64,000 bases of DNA from Spongospora subterranea f. sp. subterranea. Its lineage: Eukaryota; Endomyxa: Phytomyxea; Phytomyxea; Plasmodiophorida. The notes beneath the pieces were generated by a model. That model had not been told where the DNA came from. It did no database searches and was given only the letters and a program-made list of their open reading frames with translations. The stretch is from positions 1 to 64,000 of the forward strand of contig JAUGWO010000086.1 in assembly GCA_049724395.1 (NCBI GenBank), in the 5' to 3' direction. Below, piece after piece: positions 22,301 to 36,500 of the stretch (its first letter is position 1; each line of letters starts with the position of its first letter). The translations under genes were made by a program, and so were the position numbers.

Positions 22301-25300
22301 CTCAACAGCCAGAGTTAATTGTGAAGAAGATCTATCGACATTGGAACTGAAATGGGACGCCGTTACTGCGCCAAATAAACTGAAAAGAGACCGCGTCAAG
22401 GCCATCGCTAAAGCAACAGGATTAAGTCAAGCTTTGAAAAATCGGGATAGATTACGAGATAGGGGTAATATCACAGGTAAGCGTCGCGAACCATATTCAA
22501 GGGCTGGCTTCGCCAACCAATTAAATAAGGCCCGGATATCGTCTTTTAAAGGAGAAAGACGGGAATCGAGAGTATTGAGCCACGAGGTGAGTAAAGGGAT
22601 CAACCCTATTTGCTCAGGTTCCATATAGACCATGCCACATCGCGAAACAGTAGCAGGAGAAGCTGCTGACAAATCCTCAACCTGATAATGCAGGTCACAA
22701 TAATGAGAATAAACCAACGACAACTTCCAGTTGATTTACCTCGAACATCATTGTCATTGTCTTAGACAGTTTGATAATCTCACCGCTCGCCAGACACAAC
22801 TTTTTATTATCATCCAGAACAGTATTCATGTTCTCAATCCAAATCTAGAAAGGTCATGAGGATGGTCTGACAATTCAGGGCACGCTGTAAGCCCTACTGC
22901 GTCGACAGGTCCATCAAAAACAACCCATTTCCTATTTTGCGACGTTGATGATGCACACTCTCTGACAATAACTATCGCCATATAATCATTTCTTATCTAC
23001 TTCATATTATACCAAACAATACGCTGAAGAACCTGTTATGATCCCATTCTTCCACTCTCGTGTATTTGGGTCGAACTCGCCATAAAGCTTTCCCATCGAT
23101 AATGCCTTGGGATTGATTGTGTGCACAGTGACGTCTTTTAAAGCAGCAGCTAGTACCCTATCGAATCATATGGATTAGATGATATTAACTCAACATCGTC
23201 CAATTAACCTGATCGTTGATGTCTTTCCAGAAAGTGTTCTTCCAACAATCATCAACCCATGACGAACGCGAACGGTCTCGTATAAATTGAGGCAATTGGT
23301 TCGAAAATTCGGCGTCAGCTCTATATCACAGACCACGTCGGATAGTGGTGTCGTTGAGCTACAGAGACTTACCAAGATTGAAACGCGCACATTCCTGCAC
23401 GATTCCTGTTTGAAGTTCGTCATAAACCAAAGCAGGTAGTACAACACTTGGAAAGAGATCCCGAGTAATCCCAACAAATAATGGAATATCATCAGCGGTA
23501 AATTTGGGCAAATTACAATCGTTAATGGCGCGAAGACAAAGCTGATCTTCGGGTGTATGAGGATAGTCGCGTTTCAGTGATCCAGCGGCGGTGAGAATCG
23601 ACTTTACACTTCTCATCCCAAAATCGTAATGGTCTTGCGATGACAACTGTTCCGATGCCAATCGCAACCCCGCCACCTAATCAAGGAATTCAGGAACTAC
23701 GAAACTATTCCATTGATGTTCATCATGATTACAATCTTTCTCGCCAGAATACGAGCTTGGCTATATCCATATGAATAGAGGACAATTTCAGCAATCAACG
23801 AATAGTCTGGAACCATCATAGCTACTGTTCGAAACAAAATTTTCAGGTTGTCAGGAAGCTCGGAGCGACCAGCATATCCTGTGATACCAATAAGATGCTT
23901 GTTTGGACGATCACGCCAAGTACATACCTGGATTCATGGTGATAAATATAGCACAAGAATGCTGAAGGATGAGGTCAGTTCCTTCAAATAGAAGGCGAGA
24001 TTTGCCATCATTTATCGCTCTTTGAATTGACTGAATCTGTTGAGCAACGACCGATAATACTTCCAAATCAATACGATTAAATTCGTCAAAACAGGCCCAG
24101 GCACCACTGGCTATTAAACCTAATTGCCATACCCAATGTTAGTTTAGATAAAATTTCAATTGACTGACAACAACGATAACAAGCGCCCAAAACTCAAATG
24201 AAGTGAAGAAAAAGAGGCTGAACGAAGAAACATACCTTTGAAGAACTTCGCCATTACAAGATAATCTAACGAATCGGAACAATTGAAAACAACACATTGC
24301 TTGGCGACTGCTTTTGCAAGGTCCTTGACAGTTTCTGTCTTCCCTGTACCTGCAGGCCCTTCAGGAGCACCTAAGAAATGGGAAGAAATTCCAATGGGGT
24401 CGACGCAAAAGGTTATCAAACAGATATTACCACCAAGGTGAAGATGAAGAGCTCCCATTAGAGTTCTGTAGCACCTGTCTGTTAACGGAGTGATCACTAG
24501 ACGAGATGAATTGCCTGATCCAACGTTTAGAGATCCGTTGGGTGCAAAAAAGAGGGCATTACCAAGATATTCATAGGCGTAATCAATCGATGCATTTATC
24601 ATGCGAACCTTCAGCATCTCTTCCTCCATATAATATCGTAGCTGCCCTTTCCATTCAAACGCATCGGTATCCTCACATCCCTGTCGCAAAGGTTTACAAC
24701 GCTATTAATCAGACTCTTTCACAAACTGACAGATTCGATCATTTTGAAAACAGAATCACGGGCATGGACGTCAATGACAACTAATGCTCCCAATGTCAAT
24801 CTAAATAATTCGAAAGTCCTTAGTATTGATTTTCATTGATTGAAATGCGAAACCATACCGATCTAGCTCTGTCAATGGGCTTCTTACTAATTCTACTACT
24901 GAGTCTAATTGCTGATTTAGTTTGTGAAGGAATTTCTTCAAGCCACGATTTCCCCCTAATGTTCAGTGTGATTATTTGAAGTATCACCACTTTTATTGAC
25001 GCGTCACCTTTTTGTAATGCGTCTTCAACTTCGGAGGTCCATATGATTTGATCAACTGCTAATACGATCTGGTATAACAATTAGAATAGGATTATGGCTG
25101 GATAATCGTCAGACCTGTCCAGGCCAAGATAAAAGCCACTTTTCCCGTACAAACCCTTGGGAGTTAAGATGCGCCTTTAGGCTTCGTTGCATCAGCGACT
25201 TTAAGCTATCTTTCATGACGGCCTCCACTTCGGATAGCCATAATTCAACCTGTTGGGGTGGTCTCAGGAACTGGCATCATCGAATCAGAATGCAATCTTC

Positions 25301-28300
25301 TCTAACCTTTCCCTTGCTCGGACCCTTCGAAGGGTTTATGATTTTACTAAATTTGACCTCCTCCTAAACAGATACATTATTTAAGTATGAAGGGCAGATG
25401 TCAAGAGCAACTTCCGTACTTGCTCGGCGCTGCGCATCGATAGAATGTCCATTTCGGAATTAAAGTCCAAACTCACTACATTCTCGAAGCATTTTGAAAG
25501 GTGTGGCTGAACTGAATTGGGGTCTTTCGTTTGCGAGAGTATCTCTAACAATTCATCATTGGATAAAAAGAAGAATCTAGGGAACGCATGGCGTTTGATT
25601 TCCAGATATTCGTTGAGACCCTAACGTCATCATTGATGAAGACTTACATTTTAAAGTGTTGAAATCCGACAAACCTTTTGAATCAGGTCTAATATCTTAT
25701 TAGATTCTAAGAAGCCCTTATGAAGGTTATCGACCTCTGAAACAAATTCGAGCAAATTGGGTCGGGCAAAAGCTGCTGCCATCGTTTTTCTCCAATATTG
25801 ATCAACCATCTTCAAAACGACAACTCAGAATAAATGACAAGATAAGTTGGTACAATGATTGACCTGAAAACGTCTAGCCTCAACAGGCATTTGCCGCATG
25901 ATGTCATCGCTAGTGAATATTGGATCTAGGTAAAGCCATGTCTTTTGACATGACAACCATTCCTCTGTTACTTTGGCAACCAAATTCAAACGGCCCTACA
26001 GCACCAATATCAATAACTGTTAAGTATTGTATGTGAAACCTATTTTCGAGTACCTCCCACTTCTTAACCCGAGCATCAAATGCTTTAATATATGGAGACC
26101 CTCTCATTGTCTGAGTTTTCACGATGTGGTCATCCAGCGTTGCCAAAGCGTCATCTATTTCAACAATTTTGTACGTCCCAGTCGATTTATGGGGTAGAAT
26201 CTGCAACAGATTTTTTTAGCGTAGTGAATCATTTGGTTTTCAAATATAGTACCTTCAGGTTAACAGACTTCCATTCATCTTCCATTTTGTCGAGTGTGTG
26301 TTCTAAGGAGTACTCCTTATCAGCATAAACACAGATTTCATCAATTTTCTCCCTATACGAACGTCAAGACGAATTGAGTGACGTCGAAGAAAGTTACTTA
26401 TGAGCATGCACATCGAGAGATAGAAGCTGGGCCCAAGTCAACGATTGATCAGGATATATTCCTTGTCCTAATAGTTCTGAAATCTGCTGCCAATGGCGGG
26501 GACGAAGGCCCGGGTTTCGAAGGTTGGATATAATTGGAAGGTGTAGACGAAAATCAGCGATGCTCTGCTTGGTAATGTTTGCCACCTATTCATTACAATA
26601 AGCAATCTATCCACCATGGCAATTTCCCCATCTTGCACAACCTCCGCCGATGCTTTGGCGTCCTTTTCCGTTAGCAATTTCTCCAATCTGTACATCTCTT
26701 TCCACCATTGACTGACATCGTTTTCTAGTTTTTCCGGGTCCCTATGGGTTTGAATCGCTGGATCAGGACCAGGTATTGCTTAATTGCTGCATGCTTACAG
26801 TTCAATAAACGATCCAGTCATCCAAATTGTGTGGGAATTGTGGAACAGTGACGCAATACTCCATAATTTCAGTACGGGCTCAAAATCGGCTTTGATTGAG
26901 TCGAGCTCTGAATACTCTAAGCTGGAAGTTAGATTTGCGGGTCCAGAATGCTGGACGCATTCACCAGTGGTTTCCATTTCAAACAAGCGTTCGCGATCAT
27001 TAAACGACTGAACCAGTTTATCGGCTTTATCAAGCTTATCTTGGAGAACATCAACTTGTGAAGCTCTTTCTTCCATTTTGTCGTTGCCACATTTTCCATA
27101 TTGATACAGGGACCTCACCTAAAGTCCAAAAATTGATGAGCGCGGGAAACAGCTCTCCATATAACAACCTCAGTCTTATACTGTGATAAGAATCCTTGGA
27201 ACTTCTCCTGTTCCGCGACCAGTTCTTCTTTGAACTTCATATTGTCTTCTTGAATCGTCATTCTAGTATCCTGAATTGCCGCTCGAATTTGTTTAGGCCA
27301 TGCAACAACCTAATTCCACAAACGACACAGCCGTTACTATAGGAAGCGAACCAGTACTACCTTGCGCCTATACCTTCCAGAACAGCTCAAAATCATATTT
27401 CGGTAATGGGGTCTTAAACTCATCAAGAACAGCAATGTCTGACCGGAGCGATTCGATATCTTGCAACATCTGGGGGATCTGATTTGAATTGGCATGTTCA
27501 GAAGAAAGCGATAATCACTTTCAGTAGACTCACCTCAATCTTATCAACTCGTTTGACAAAATCTTTCAACTCAGCTAATTCTGTGACATCCCTGCTGGGT
27601 GCAGTTAATCGAGCCAACTTTCCCATGAACGAGTCGTTCAATGCCTCTGTCACACAACGAACCTACGAGTGAAAACGCTCAATTCACTTCTTTACGACGA
27701 ACATTCGAAGGGCACCTCTTGTAGAAAGCCAGACGTGAGCTGATGTGACATGTCCCTGGCTTTAGCTGCTAACTGCTCCTTAATCATGTCACATTGGACA
27801 ACTATTAAGGGAAAAGTTATCTTATTCGGACAACATTCATATATGCCGGTTTCAGCATCTTTGTATTTTTGAATCTGCAATCTCGTCTCTTCGCAAGTAT
27901 GTTTCCTCATAATTCCCTGCGCTGTCTCATCACCGTTGTCTGATGTATCTGTCCCTGGTTGACTTGTTGACAACGGTACCCCCGCAAACCATTTTTTTAC
28001 AACCGCATCACAGTCCATGTGTAATAAATATTCGAACTGCATAAATTTGTTATATACCTGTTGGCCAAGGGCATTAATGTTGAATTTCGCGCCGCAGTTC
28101 AATTTTACCTCGAGCGGGCCGATTGAGTGAACTTGGTAAAACCGTTGAATTAAACTCTTCTGTCGTTCAGCTTCAGCAAATATATCTGACTCAGTCAAAC
28201 GTCAGAGCTAAATTAGCTTTGAGTGTGAACACAGAATAACCTGGGGTGTTTTCGGGAGAACAAAGTGGGCGAGGACTAAATCCGAGTAACGGGACCACCT

Positions 28301-30919
28301 GATTATCAATCTCGGATAACGTCTGGACCTTAATCGGAACGTCAAGGAGCGTCGATATCACTGATACAATGCTGTCAAGCTCAGGCATAAACGATATCTG
28401 AGCAATTTATATTTGGCAACCGATCATGAAACAACTAAACTGAATATTACCTGGCGAGACACGCTGGATAATTTGAACAAAAACAGCGGAGGATGATCTG
28501 AATATACGCAAGGTGCTATATTGTCAAGTATGAACCTATATGACGATATACTCTGATAAATCAAAATTTAACAAGATTATGGATAGAGAGGATAATTTGC
28601 AATGAGTTACATCATCTGCAGCGTGATTTGAGTCATGTGTCATAACAGCAACATCAGAGGCACCACTAATCTCCTGCCGCATTGGGTTAAACGGATTCAT
28701 TCATGTCTTGAAGTGGAAACAAACCTGAGGTCCATGGGACTCAAACATTTTACAATTGGATTCATATAACGACAGCGTATAAGAATCAAGGTATCGACCC
28801 CATTCGTGAAGATTGACCAAGACCAGTTGTGAGAGGTTTGTCCTCATCAATAAAGCTGTCTTCTGGAGAAATCGCTGCAATTCACTGTCTTCAAATTGAT
28901 CGCGCGAGCGAATAAAGAGGTCGAACACATTTGACAGACGATCTCTGCACTGAAATTTAAACCGATCGGTTTATAATGGTGAATGGTGATACCTGATACA
29001 ATGAACGAACGCTTCGCGCCAATCCGTCTGTAATTGATAGATGAACTCATTAAAGTTGTTATCTTGTTGATCTTGATATGAGTATGCTGATGCAGGCAGA
29101 TCCATTAATGGAACCGGAGCCAGGAATTTTTTATGACGCAATGCTTGCCACGAAGTCTGCATGACTTGAAACACTTCGGCCACCTGGCCAAGTGAAATCA
29201 AACTTTTTCCAGCTCATAGATGAATGTACAAATAACTGATTCTTTGAAACAAAATACCTCTGGTTGCAATGTAAAATGATCATATTCAACTTGACTGCGG
29301 AGTTGAGTAAAGCTGGGGTCGTTGACGAGTCTATCGAGAACTGGATGCCAATATAATCGGGGACCCCGATTCACGTCCAGAGTCCCGAAGAATGGGCTTT
29401 TACCTTTTCTGAACGATTTCTCAGGGACTTGATAGAATCAGACATTTGCTGTACCTTAGTTGTAAGACTGGGATTTTCAACGCCTGAATCTTGGCATTTT
29501 CAGCTGGATTCAACATATTGTAATGCAGCAATGACTGCTTTTGGCTACGAACGTACTCGTCCCGTACCTCACCGAGCAGATCTTCGATAAACGATTGCCT
29601 CATATTGACGATGTTTATCATTTGCCGAGTCCCCTTCATCAATACATGCAGTATTCCCTGAAGGATATCACGCCGCGGAGGTGCAAACTTAGACGCATCC
29701 TGGCCATCAATCAACATTCGATATCTATAAGATGTAGCACATCAGTATACAAATACACGCAACATGTATTGAGTACCTTCTATAGGCTTTGGCCTCTTCG
29801 CGAAGGCGTTCACACATTTGCCGCCTTTGAAAAAACCGAGTTTCGTCTTCAGCGTCAAAGCAAACAGATAATCTGCGGACGTGTTTGCAAAACGAGTCTC
29901 CCGTAGCATTTTGACAATCAGTAAATTGGATTTGGTAGAGCGATGACTGTGGATCATACGATAAAACATGACATTCTAGCCATACCCATTGATGGTTTAT
30001 ACACCATAGAGCTTTAGCCTAGATTGTCATGCCAACAAGATTAGGAATAAAACATGATCGAACTTTTTCACTACCTGAATAGGTTGAGGTAATTGCAGCC
30101 ATTCATCAGGCGTTCTGGTTTCGAATTCATCAGGATCGTCAAATAACTCTAGCGATAATCGTTGTACACGGTCGCGATTTGGATCATATACTAGATCATT
30201 GCAACTCGGTAGTTGATAGTTCGCAATGGAGAGCGCATCATATTGCACCCTGAAAATTTCATTCAGCACAGCGTAAGGGAAATTTACAGAAATATGTACT
30301 CAGGAATGTGGTTCTTTTTTGTGCGTTTCAAGCTTGCTGACGGCTTTGTGGCTTTGAGCTTCTTCATTGTTTCATCATTTAGTACCTGACGATATTTAGC
30401 CAGAAGTGCCCCATTCAATTGGGATACATGAGGGGAATAATGGGCACCAATTCGTTCAGTTATGGTCGCCTAGATCGTCAACATAAGACCATTTCTCGCA
30501 TTAAAATGTATCATCCACCTTTGTTGGGGAAGATCGCGACTTTTTTTCGAACTCTTTTTCGTGATCATCTCGATTTGCCCTTCGTAATATTTCGTTCTTA
30601 GAATATGGAAATTTCGGGGTCAGTAACCGCCTGATAGGTTGCGTTGATTTCTGCAATGACCGGTGAGGCCGTTTTTTCAAAGAAGACAGCGTTGTCGATT
30701 CAGCCTGAATCGCGGCAGATACTTTATCCCTCCAAGACTGGGATGGTGTGGGTAAACCCTCGGGTTCATGACTTTGGAACTGCTCCCCTTTCGGCGCCGT
30801 TGCCGCTGCATCCTCATTACCCGCCGCCGCATTCGCGTATATATTCTGCAGCACGTTCTTGAAATGATGAGCGCGTAACGATTGTAACGACTCCGGCTCC
30901 TCAACAGGAGGGGGAATCA
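13363..30919 (-). CDS. Axonemal dynein heavy chain (inner-arm type)
   Basis: This is the motor subunit of a flagellar dynein, a ring of six AAA modules that walks on doublet microtubules. Many short introns (for example 48 nt inside YEYLG/NSSRLV near 24,540) split the gene. Landmarks run N to C: tail and linker from 30,919 to about 25,000; AAA1 P-loop [10 protein letters not shown] at 24,331-24,363; AAA2 P-loop GRTLSGKT at about 23,230; AAA3 P-loop GSTGTGKS at 21,751-21,775; AAA4 P-loop [10 protein letters not shown] at 20,362-20,391; stalk coiled coils and microtubule-binding tip about 19,660-18,240; AAA5 [12 protein letters not shown] at about 17,970; AAA6 [16 protein letters not shown] at about 15,460; C-terminus [20 protein letters not shown] ending [15 protein letters not shown] and TAA at 13,363. 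The C-terminus resembles the DNAH1/3/7/12 inner-arm group. A further 5' exon (30,980-31,336) may be spliced in through a GT at about 30,979. Whether every exon is intact was not verified. Confidence 0.9.
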
Positions 30920-30979
30920 TCTGAGAGGAAATTGCGGATTATGAGACCCGATCCCGTCTCTTCTTGGGATTCCGGTTGG

Positions 30980-31336
30980 GATTACGTTATCTGGCTCGCT
31001 GACTGACTGCCCTTGAACACCGACTGTCGTTAATAGCGCCAGGAGGTCTGGCCCTTCGATACCTGACAGATTTATATCGGGCTTTCTTGTTTTCGAAACA
31101 GTTATTTTCGGGACGATTTGACCCTTGCAACCAAGCACCGAGCGATACCAGTAATGGGCCTGACCACGGGCTCCACTGGACGATGGGTTTCTTTTCACAA
31201 AAGCAGACCTAATCAGTAACTTACTGGCAGCGGCAGCGCCATCATACCTTACAAAGCCCCAGTCTTTGCGACTTATCTCATTTCCGGGTCCATTAGCAAA
31301 GCATTTTCGACGCTGATACCTTCGTAGGGATGACAC
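30980..31336 (-). CDS. Possible first exon of the dynein heavy chain
   Basis: An open frame begins MSSLRRYQRRKCFANG at 31,336. The coding frame reads SVSEPDN just before a GTAATC donor near 30,979, and an AG acceptor (TTTCCTCTCAG) lies directly before the ATG at 30,919. Joining the two keeps the frame and gives a continuous N-terminal tail. Alternatively the exon is non-coding leader, or the protein begins at 30,919. The residues are basic and unlike any motif I know. Confidence 0.4.
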
Positions 31337-31796
31337 ATCCGCTCAGCGATTCAACACTTCTGGCCTCCAGGCGATGCTCGTTCTGTGATTTGCTTAAACT
31401 CCTGTGCTAAGCGATACTATAGTATTCTGGCTGTCGCTTAATAACCGTTTATTACATTGTTAAATATATTCTGTTGTGCATGATCACAATCCTTTCTCCC
31501 CTCCTTCTGTAAATTGCTGACACACTCACCGGTACATTTTTAATGGTCTATCTGCCATTACCGTCTAACTGCAACCAGACGCCGATGATTACATTGATTA
31601 ACATATCCATATCAACCTTGACCGATGGACGCCAGATCATCGATCTAGGGTGCATACGCCAGGAAAAACAGTTTTATTCTGGACAGATCTCGATTTCTGC
31701 GACCTTGACACCTGACACTCACCCTATCCGGCTTGTTGCCACTTCGACAATAACTATGCCCTTGTAGCAAGTTGTCGGCAAAGTACTATAGAGAAG
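31337..31796. promoter_or_regulatory. Divergent intergenic region between dynein and RhoGEF genes
   Basis: The two genes are transcribed away from each other, so this 460-bp stretch should hold both promoters. It is AT-rich around 31,440-31,480. No specific factor site can be named. Short open frames here have no motif support. Confidence 0.4.
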
Positions 31797-33436
31797 ATGG
31801 ATGAGTCTTCATCGCCGTCTAATCGGACGATGCAATCGCTCTCGTTGAATGATCCAAGCTTTGAAGGGCCATACCTTGAGATCATAGATACAGAGCAGAA
31901 ATTCTGCAATAAGTTGGCGCTGTTGGATCAGCAGTTTGCGCGCCGATTGCGAGCCGAGATTCAAATATCGGGGCAAAAAGCGACTCAAATTACAGAGAAT
32001 CAAGTCGATAAATGGTTCACGGGGGTGACGTCACTCCACAACGAGCACGAGAAGCTGCTTAAAATGCTGAGCGGTATGTGATCGAATTCAAAATTACGTA
32101 CGGCTGCCCACTGAGGTTTTCCCTTCAATAAACGCAGCCGGAGGGATTCTAGGATTGGGTATTCGCTTCAAAACGTTTTGCCGCGACGCCAAGAATTTAT
32201 ATGGCGATCATGCTGCCGCGTTCCAGGAGATATCAGACGATATTCGTCAAGCGAGAACGGAGAATCCATGGCTGAACTCGTTCATCAGGGTATCTGAAAC
32301 AGTCGCAGAAGACACATTGCTGTCTCTACGAATATCCCCAATTCAGAGGAGTGGGTTCAGATCTGACCTCATATTGTTCCATGGCAACTTACCTTTAGTA
32401 TAGTCCCTCGTTATTGTTTGATGTTGAACGCTGTCATGGACACAATACCGGAAGATTGCTTAGATGAAAGGCGGGCCGTTCAAGGTAGTGCCAGAAACCC
32501 TGGGTTTCCATAATTGCAACTTTTAATGGGTGCAACACTGTCATTAGAAGCAATGGATGCAATCAATACCATATGTCGTCATATTGATGAAAGCGCCAGC
32601 TATACAGAGCATCATCACCTGGTACGGAACCGAATATTCGTCCCCTTGACACTGCGTGAGTTGATGTTCAGGTTCGACGAATCGAGCGTGATCTATTCCA
32701 TGGACGAATTTCTCTTCGCAATGGGGCTGATCACCGTAAGTTTGTTCATCAAGGCCTTCTTTATAAGGTGACCTACCAAACAAAATAAACCGCATCATCG
32801 TAACTTTGTTGTAGATGTTTGCACAAACAGCTCGTCATGTCACAAAGATGAAAAGGTCAGTTGATCTGGTCTAATCTCGTATTCGCCGGTTGAATCTCCT
32901 TTGTAGATACACGTTTTTATTGTTTTCTGATTGCCTGATCTATGCCGACCTTGCGGCCGCGCATGATCGCAAGTTCAAGCACGCGTTAGATCTGTCCCAG
33001 ATGAAAGTGATCGATATTTCCCTGGGGCAAATTCCTGGAATCTCGAACGCATTCCGAATTGTCAGTATGACCAAGGTAATGACCCCGGATTGGGATATTT
33101 GACAAATGACAACTGGCCGATGTATTAGGTCATTGTCCTATGTGCATCATCAGCTGACGAAAAGCGGTTTTGGATGAACTTGCTGTTAGATCAGATCGAC
33201 GCCGCAGCATCTGAGTCGCGTGAAGGTGCACAATATCAGGTATTCAACTTCTAATAATGCTCCAATAAAACACGATAACGATGCTGTTTTCATCGTAGGA
33301 TATAGAAAGATCTATCAGAATGTTCCGCCCGTCTTTGGGGTCGTGGCCAAAATCCGGAATAGGATGGCGTCAAAATAAGCCAATTTACAAATCGGCTACG
33401 TATGAGGAATCTGTACTATACTATCGAGCCGGATAA
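31797..33436 (+). CDS. RhoGEF (DH-PH) guanine nucleotide exchange factor
   Basis: Predicted to catalyse GDP/GTP exchange on a Rho-family GTPase at the membrane. Eight exons give an unbroken 405-residue protein: 31797-32073, 32138-32350, 32404-32484, 32548-32735, 32815-32855, 32907-33075, 33129-33239 and 33299-33436. The Dbl-homology domain starts at YLEIIDTEQKFCNKLALLD (about residue 25) and includes the signature SPIQRIPRYCLMLNAVMDT and the final helix EAMDAINTICRHIDES. The PH domain follows (KRYTFLLFSDCLIYAD, then VIVLCASSADEKRFWMNLLL, the C-terminal helix Trp). There is no FYVE, SH3 or other extra domain, so it is a minimal DH-PH protein. Its GTPase partner is unknown. Confidence 0.9.
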
Positions 33437-33563
33437 GGCTGATATCAGCATTACATCAATTTATATTGATTTTGTATATGCATTTCGAATTTAGCGCTAA
33501 CAGAAAATGAAAGAGACGACCACTCTGTAAAAATAAAATATGTAATCTCGACATGGGCTGAAG

Positions 33564-36500
33564 TTAGATTGACCGCATCTTTGGCTTTGAAAACGGCAGA
33601 AATGATGGTGATGGCCTTTTGTGTACCCTCTTGCTTGAGAGATCAATGTTTTTGATACAGTTCTGGCTGATTTTGTGGTTTAATTTTGCGCTTATGTCCT
33701 CTATGTTCGGCATCCTTTCGGGTTCAATCCGAATGGTATGATCGTAAACAATGGCTCTCGATATCGATCCTGTTTTCTGTTGAGTTTCGGACGTCACTGA
33801 GGTGTTCTGCTCCGAGGGCTTCAAAATGAAGCGGTTAGCCGTTGTAATACCTTTACCTGAAGAAAATAATCGTTCCGTGGGCGTGCACAAAGATTCAACG
33901 TTTTTTACCAGATGCTGCTTCAAAATTGTTCGTATATGACCTAGTGGAGTCAGTGACTACCTTATGAATCATGGGTGGATTTTCGTGCATATATGGTTGT
34001 CGGGCACCTGTAGAAGAGAGATTAAGACTTCCGATCTATCAATATTCCGATTTTTGGATGGATGGACCTAATCGTAGATTAGATGTTGTCAAGTTGGAGC
34101 TGGACCGATTTTGTGGCGCAGTCATTTCGCTATTGCTCGAAGGATGCCATGTTAAAGGCAATAATGGAAATTCTGATAAGAACCTGGAAGGGATGTTTCT
34201 GTTCCCCTCTTTGTCTGCTATGGCAGTCGTAATATACAAACGTGATTTTGCTCTTGTTAACGCAACATAGCAGATTCGCCTTTCCTCTTCATAATGATCA
34301 AGGGCAGAGAGGTGTGACTAATGTGGAATAAGTCTGATGACCTAAAAATTAAAGAGGTAGCTTACTTGATTGTCCTTTTTGCGTAACGGAAGAACGTCCT
34401 CGACGAATTGTACAAGAAATACGTACGCCCCTGAGATCAGCGGCCCAAAGTAAGTGATACCCACAATTCGACAATAAACACAAAAGCTAAAAAACAAATT
34501 TACATTCGCGTCCCTTCGCTTGATGGATGGTAGACAGCACCACGGAATCGCGGGTGTGGCGACTTTCAGGACATGAAGTGTCACAGGACAGTGTAGGGAG
34601 CATTTGACAGAATTGGTGCAGGGATGACCCATCGCGATCGGCTTGCTCAGCTGCTTCAATAATTGGGCTAATGTCCCCTGGGTAAACTGCAATAAGCGGT
34701 AATTAAACGACTTGAAAATGCGACAATTACTGTGATGAGTGTTTGTAGCATATTGACCATAATTGAAAGTTTTGTCAATGGAACGAATAATTTCGAAACA
34801 AGAAAAGGACCCAGACTTCATCTTGCGCAGCCAAACGGATAACTCCATTAAATGTTCCTTTTGACTGGTGTTGAGGAAAGAATCTGCAAGCTACCGCCAC
34901 AACTCAACTTCAACAATGAGAGGAGAAACCCAATGCATACTCGGAGAAGACTCATATTGGTTACCGACGTTTTCCTTCCCTTAATTTTGGCAACTGTTTT
35001 TGGACCTATGCCGCGCTTAGGGACATTTATTATCCGTAAAAAAGCGGAATCCAACTACGTAACCACAAGCTCAGATGTTGGACGATAAAACTGGATTACA
35101 AAAATATGTACTTCTTCAGTGGAAGAATCCGGTAAATATACCAGCTCGCAGTAAGCGATCAAATCTAGGACCTGACACAGTTGCAGATTGGATTGAATAT
35201 GTTGCAAAACAGATCAGTCGAACCACGGGAGAAACTTTGTCACCGCGAAGCCGCAAGCCATCTTTTCGTTTCTTCTCGTAGGTACTGGAATGGAATGTTT
35301 TCCTATATCGGCAATACTTGAGGATTGGAGACGACATGAAGTACCGCTATAACCTGCTCCATATATATTTTGAAAACTCTTAGAGGCGTATTGATTCTGC
35401 AAAGGATTGCCATATCGGAATACCTGATGGCAACATGTTGAGTATCACATATAAACGGAACGCTTACACTACCTAACTTTCTCGACATCGTGGCAATAAT
35501 TAATGTGTTCAACAACGTCACGTACTTCAACGTCGAGATTCTTGCACGTCCTCTTCTGCTCGACAACGGTGATTATCTTTGAGCAAATAAACAGAATTAT
35601 TTATCACTCACCATAACAGGGCACCCGTGAACGTTGTTTGTGAAAATAGTTTTCGGTATCCGAGCGCAATTCTTACTTATTACTGCAGCAGCTATATCGA
35701 GAATTTCAGGAGTAGATCTATATGTTTCGTTTAAAATTATCGTCTCGCTGGCAGGAAATCGCTCTTTGAAAAGGTCAAAACTGAATGGAACCGCTAAGGA
35801 ATAGCCATTAGCTCCAAATTCACAGAAAATTACCTGCGTGTGTTTCCGATTCGAAATCCATAGATAGACTGGTCGTCGTCTCCTGAAGAGAGAATTGTTT
35901 CTTACGAATGCTGACAAACAAATCCACGTACCACAAATAGTTAATTGTCCAGATTTTCCACGAAGTAAACAGATGAGTTCAATTTGTTCCTCAGAAACAT
36001 CTTGAAATTCATCGACCCTAGAAACATTACTTGATGTCATTCATTCGCGTCAGTCTCTTACAATATATATTTCCATTTGGATTGAAGGTGTTGCAAGATG
36101 GGTTTTCGATCATTGAGTAGCTTCAAAGTGAATGGGACAAAATCATCAAAATCCAACTTTTCGGCAGATCTCTAAGGCAACAATGACGTAATTACATCTT
36201 GCATTAACTGTAAATACCAGAACTTCATTGTATGTTGTAAAGATAAACGCATGCTCTTCGTCAAACTGAGACATTGGCGCCTTAGTATTTTTTGTCGTGC
36301 TAATAAATTTGACATAATCCGCGACTGAACTATCAACATCGAATGAATCCGAATCGTCACGTGTTTTCACACCACTGCTTGACCGCTTTTGAACCATTTC
36401 CCAGATTAGTGTACCAATATTGTCGGTCGGCGATACGTTGGAATCATGACCCTTCTTGTTGCTGTTCCAGAACTCAACGCATTCATAAACCTGAGTAAGA

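Noticed and set aside
30917-31336. A separate small gene of 139 codons next to the dynein start
   Set aside because: A consistent donor and acceptor join it to the dynein tail, so a 5' exon is a better explanation than an independent gene.
33971-34270. A 99-codon plus-strand frame
   Set aside because: It lies opposite helicase motif VI and its following exon ([20 protein letters not shown]) and is a shadow.
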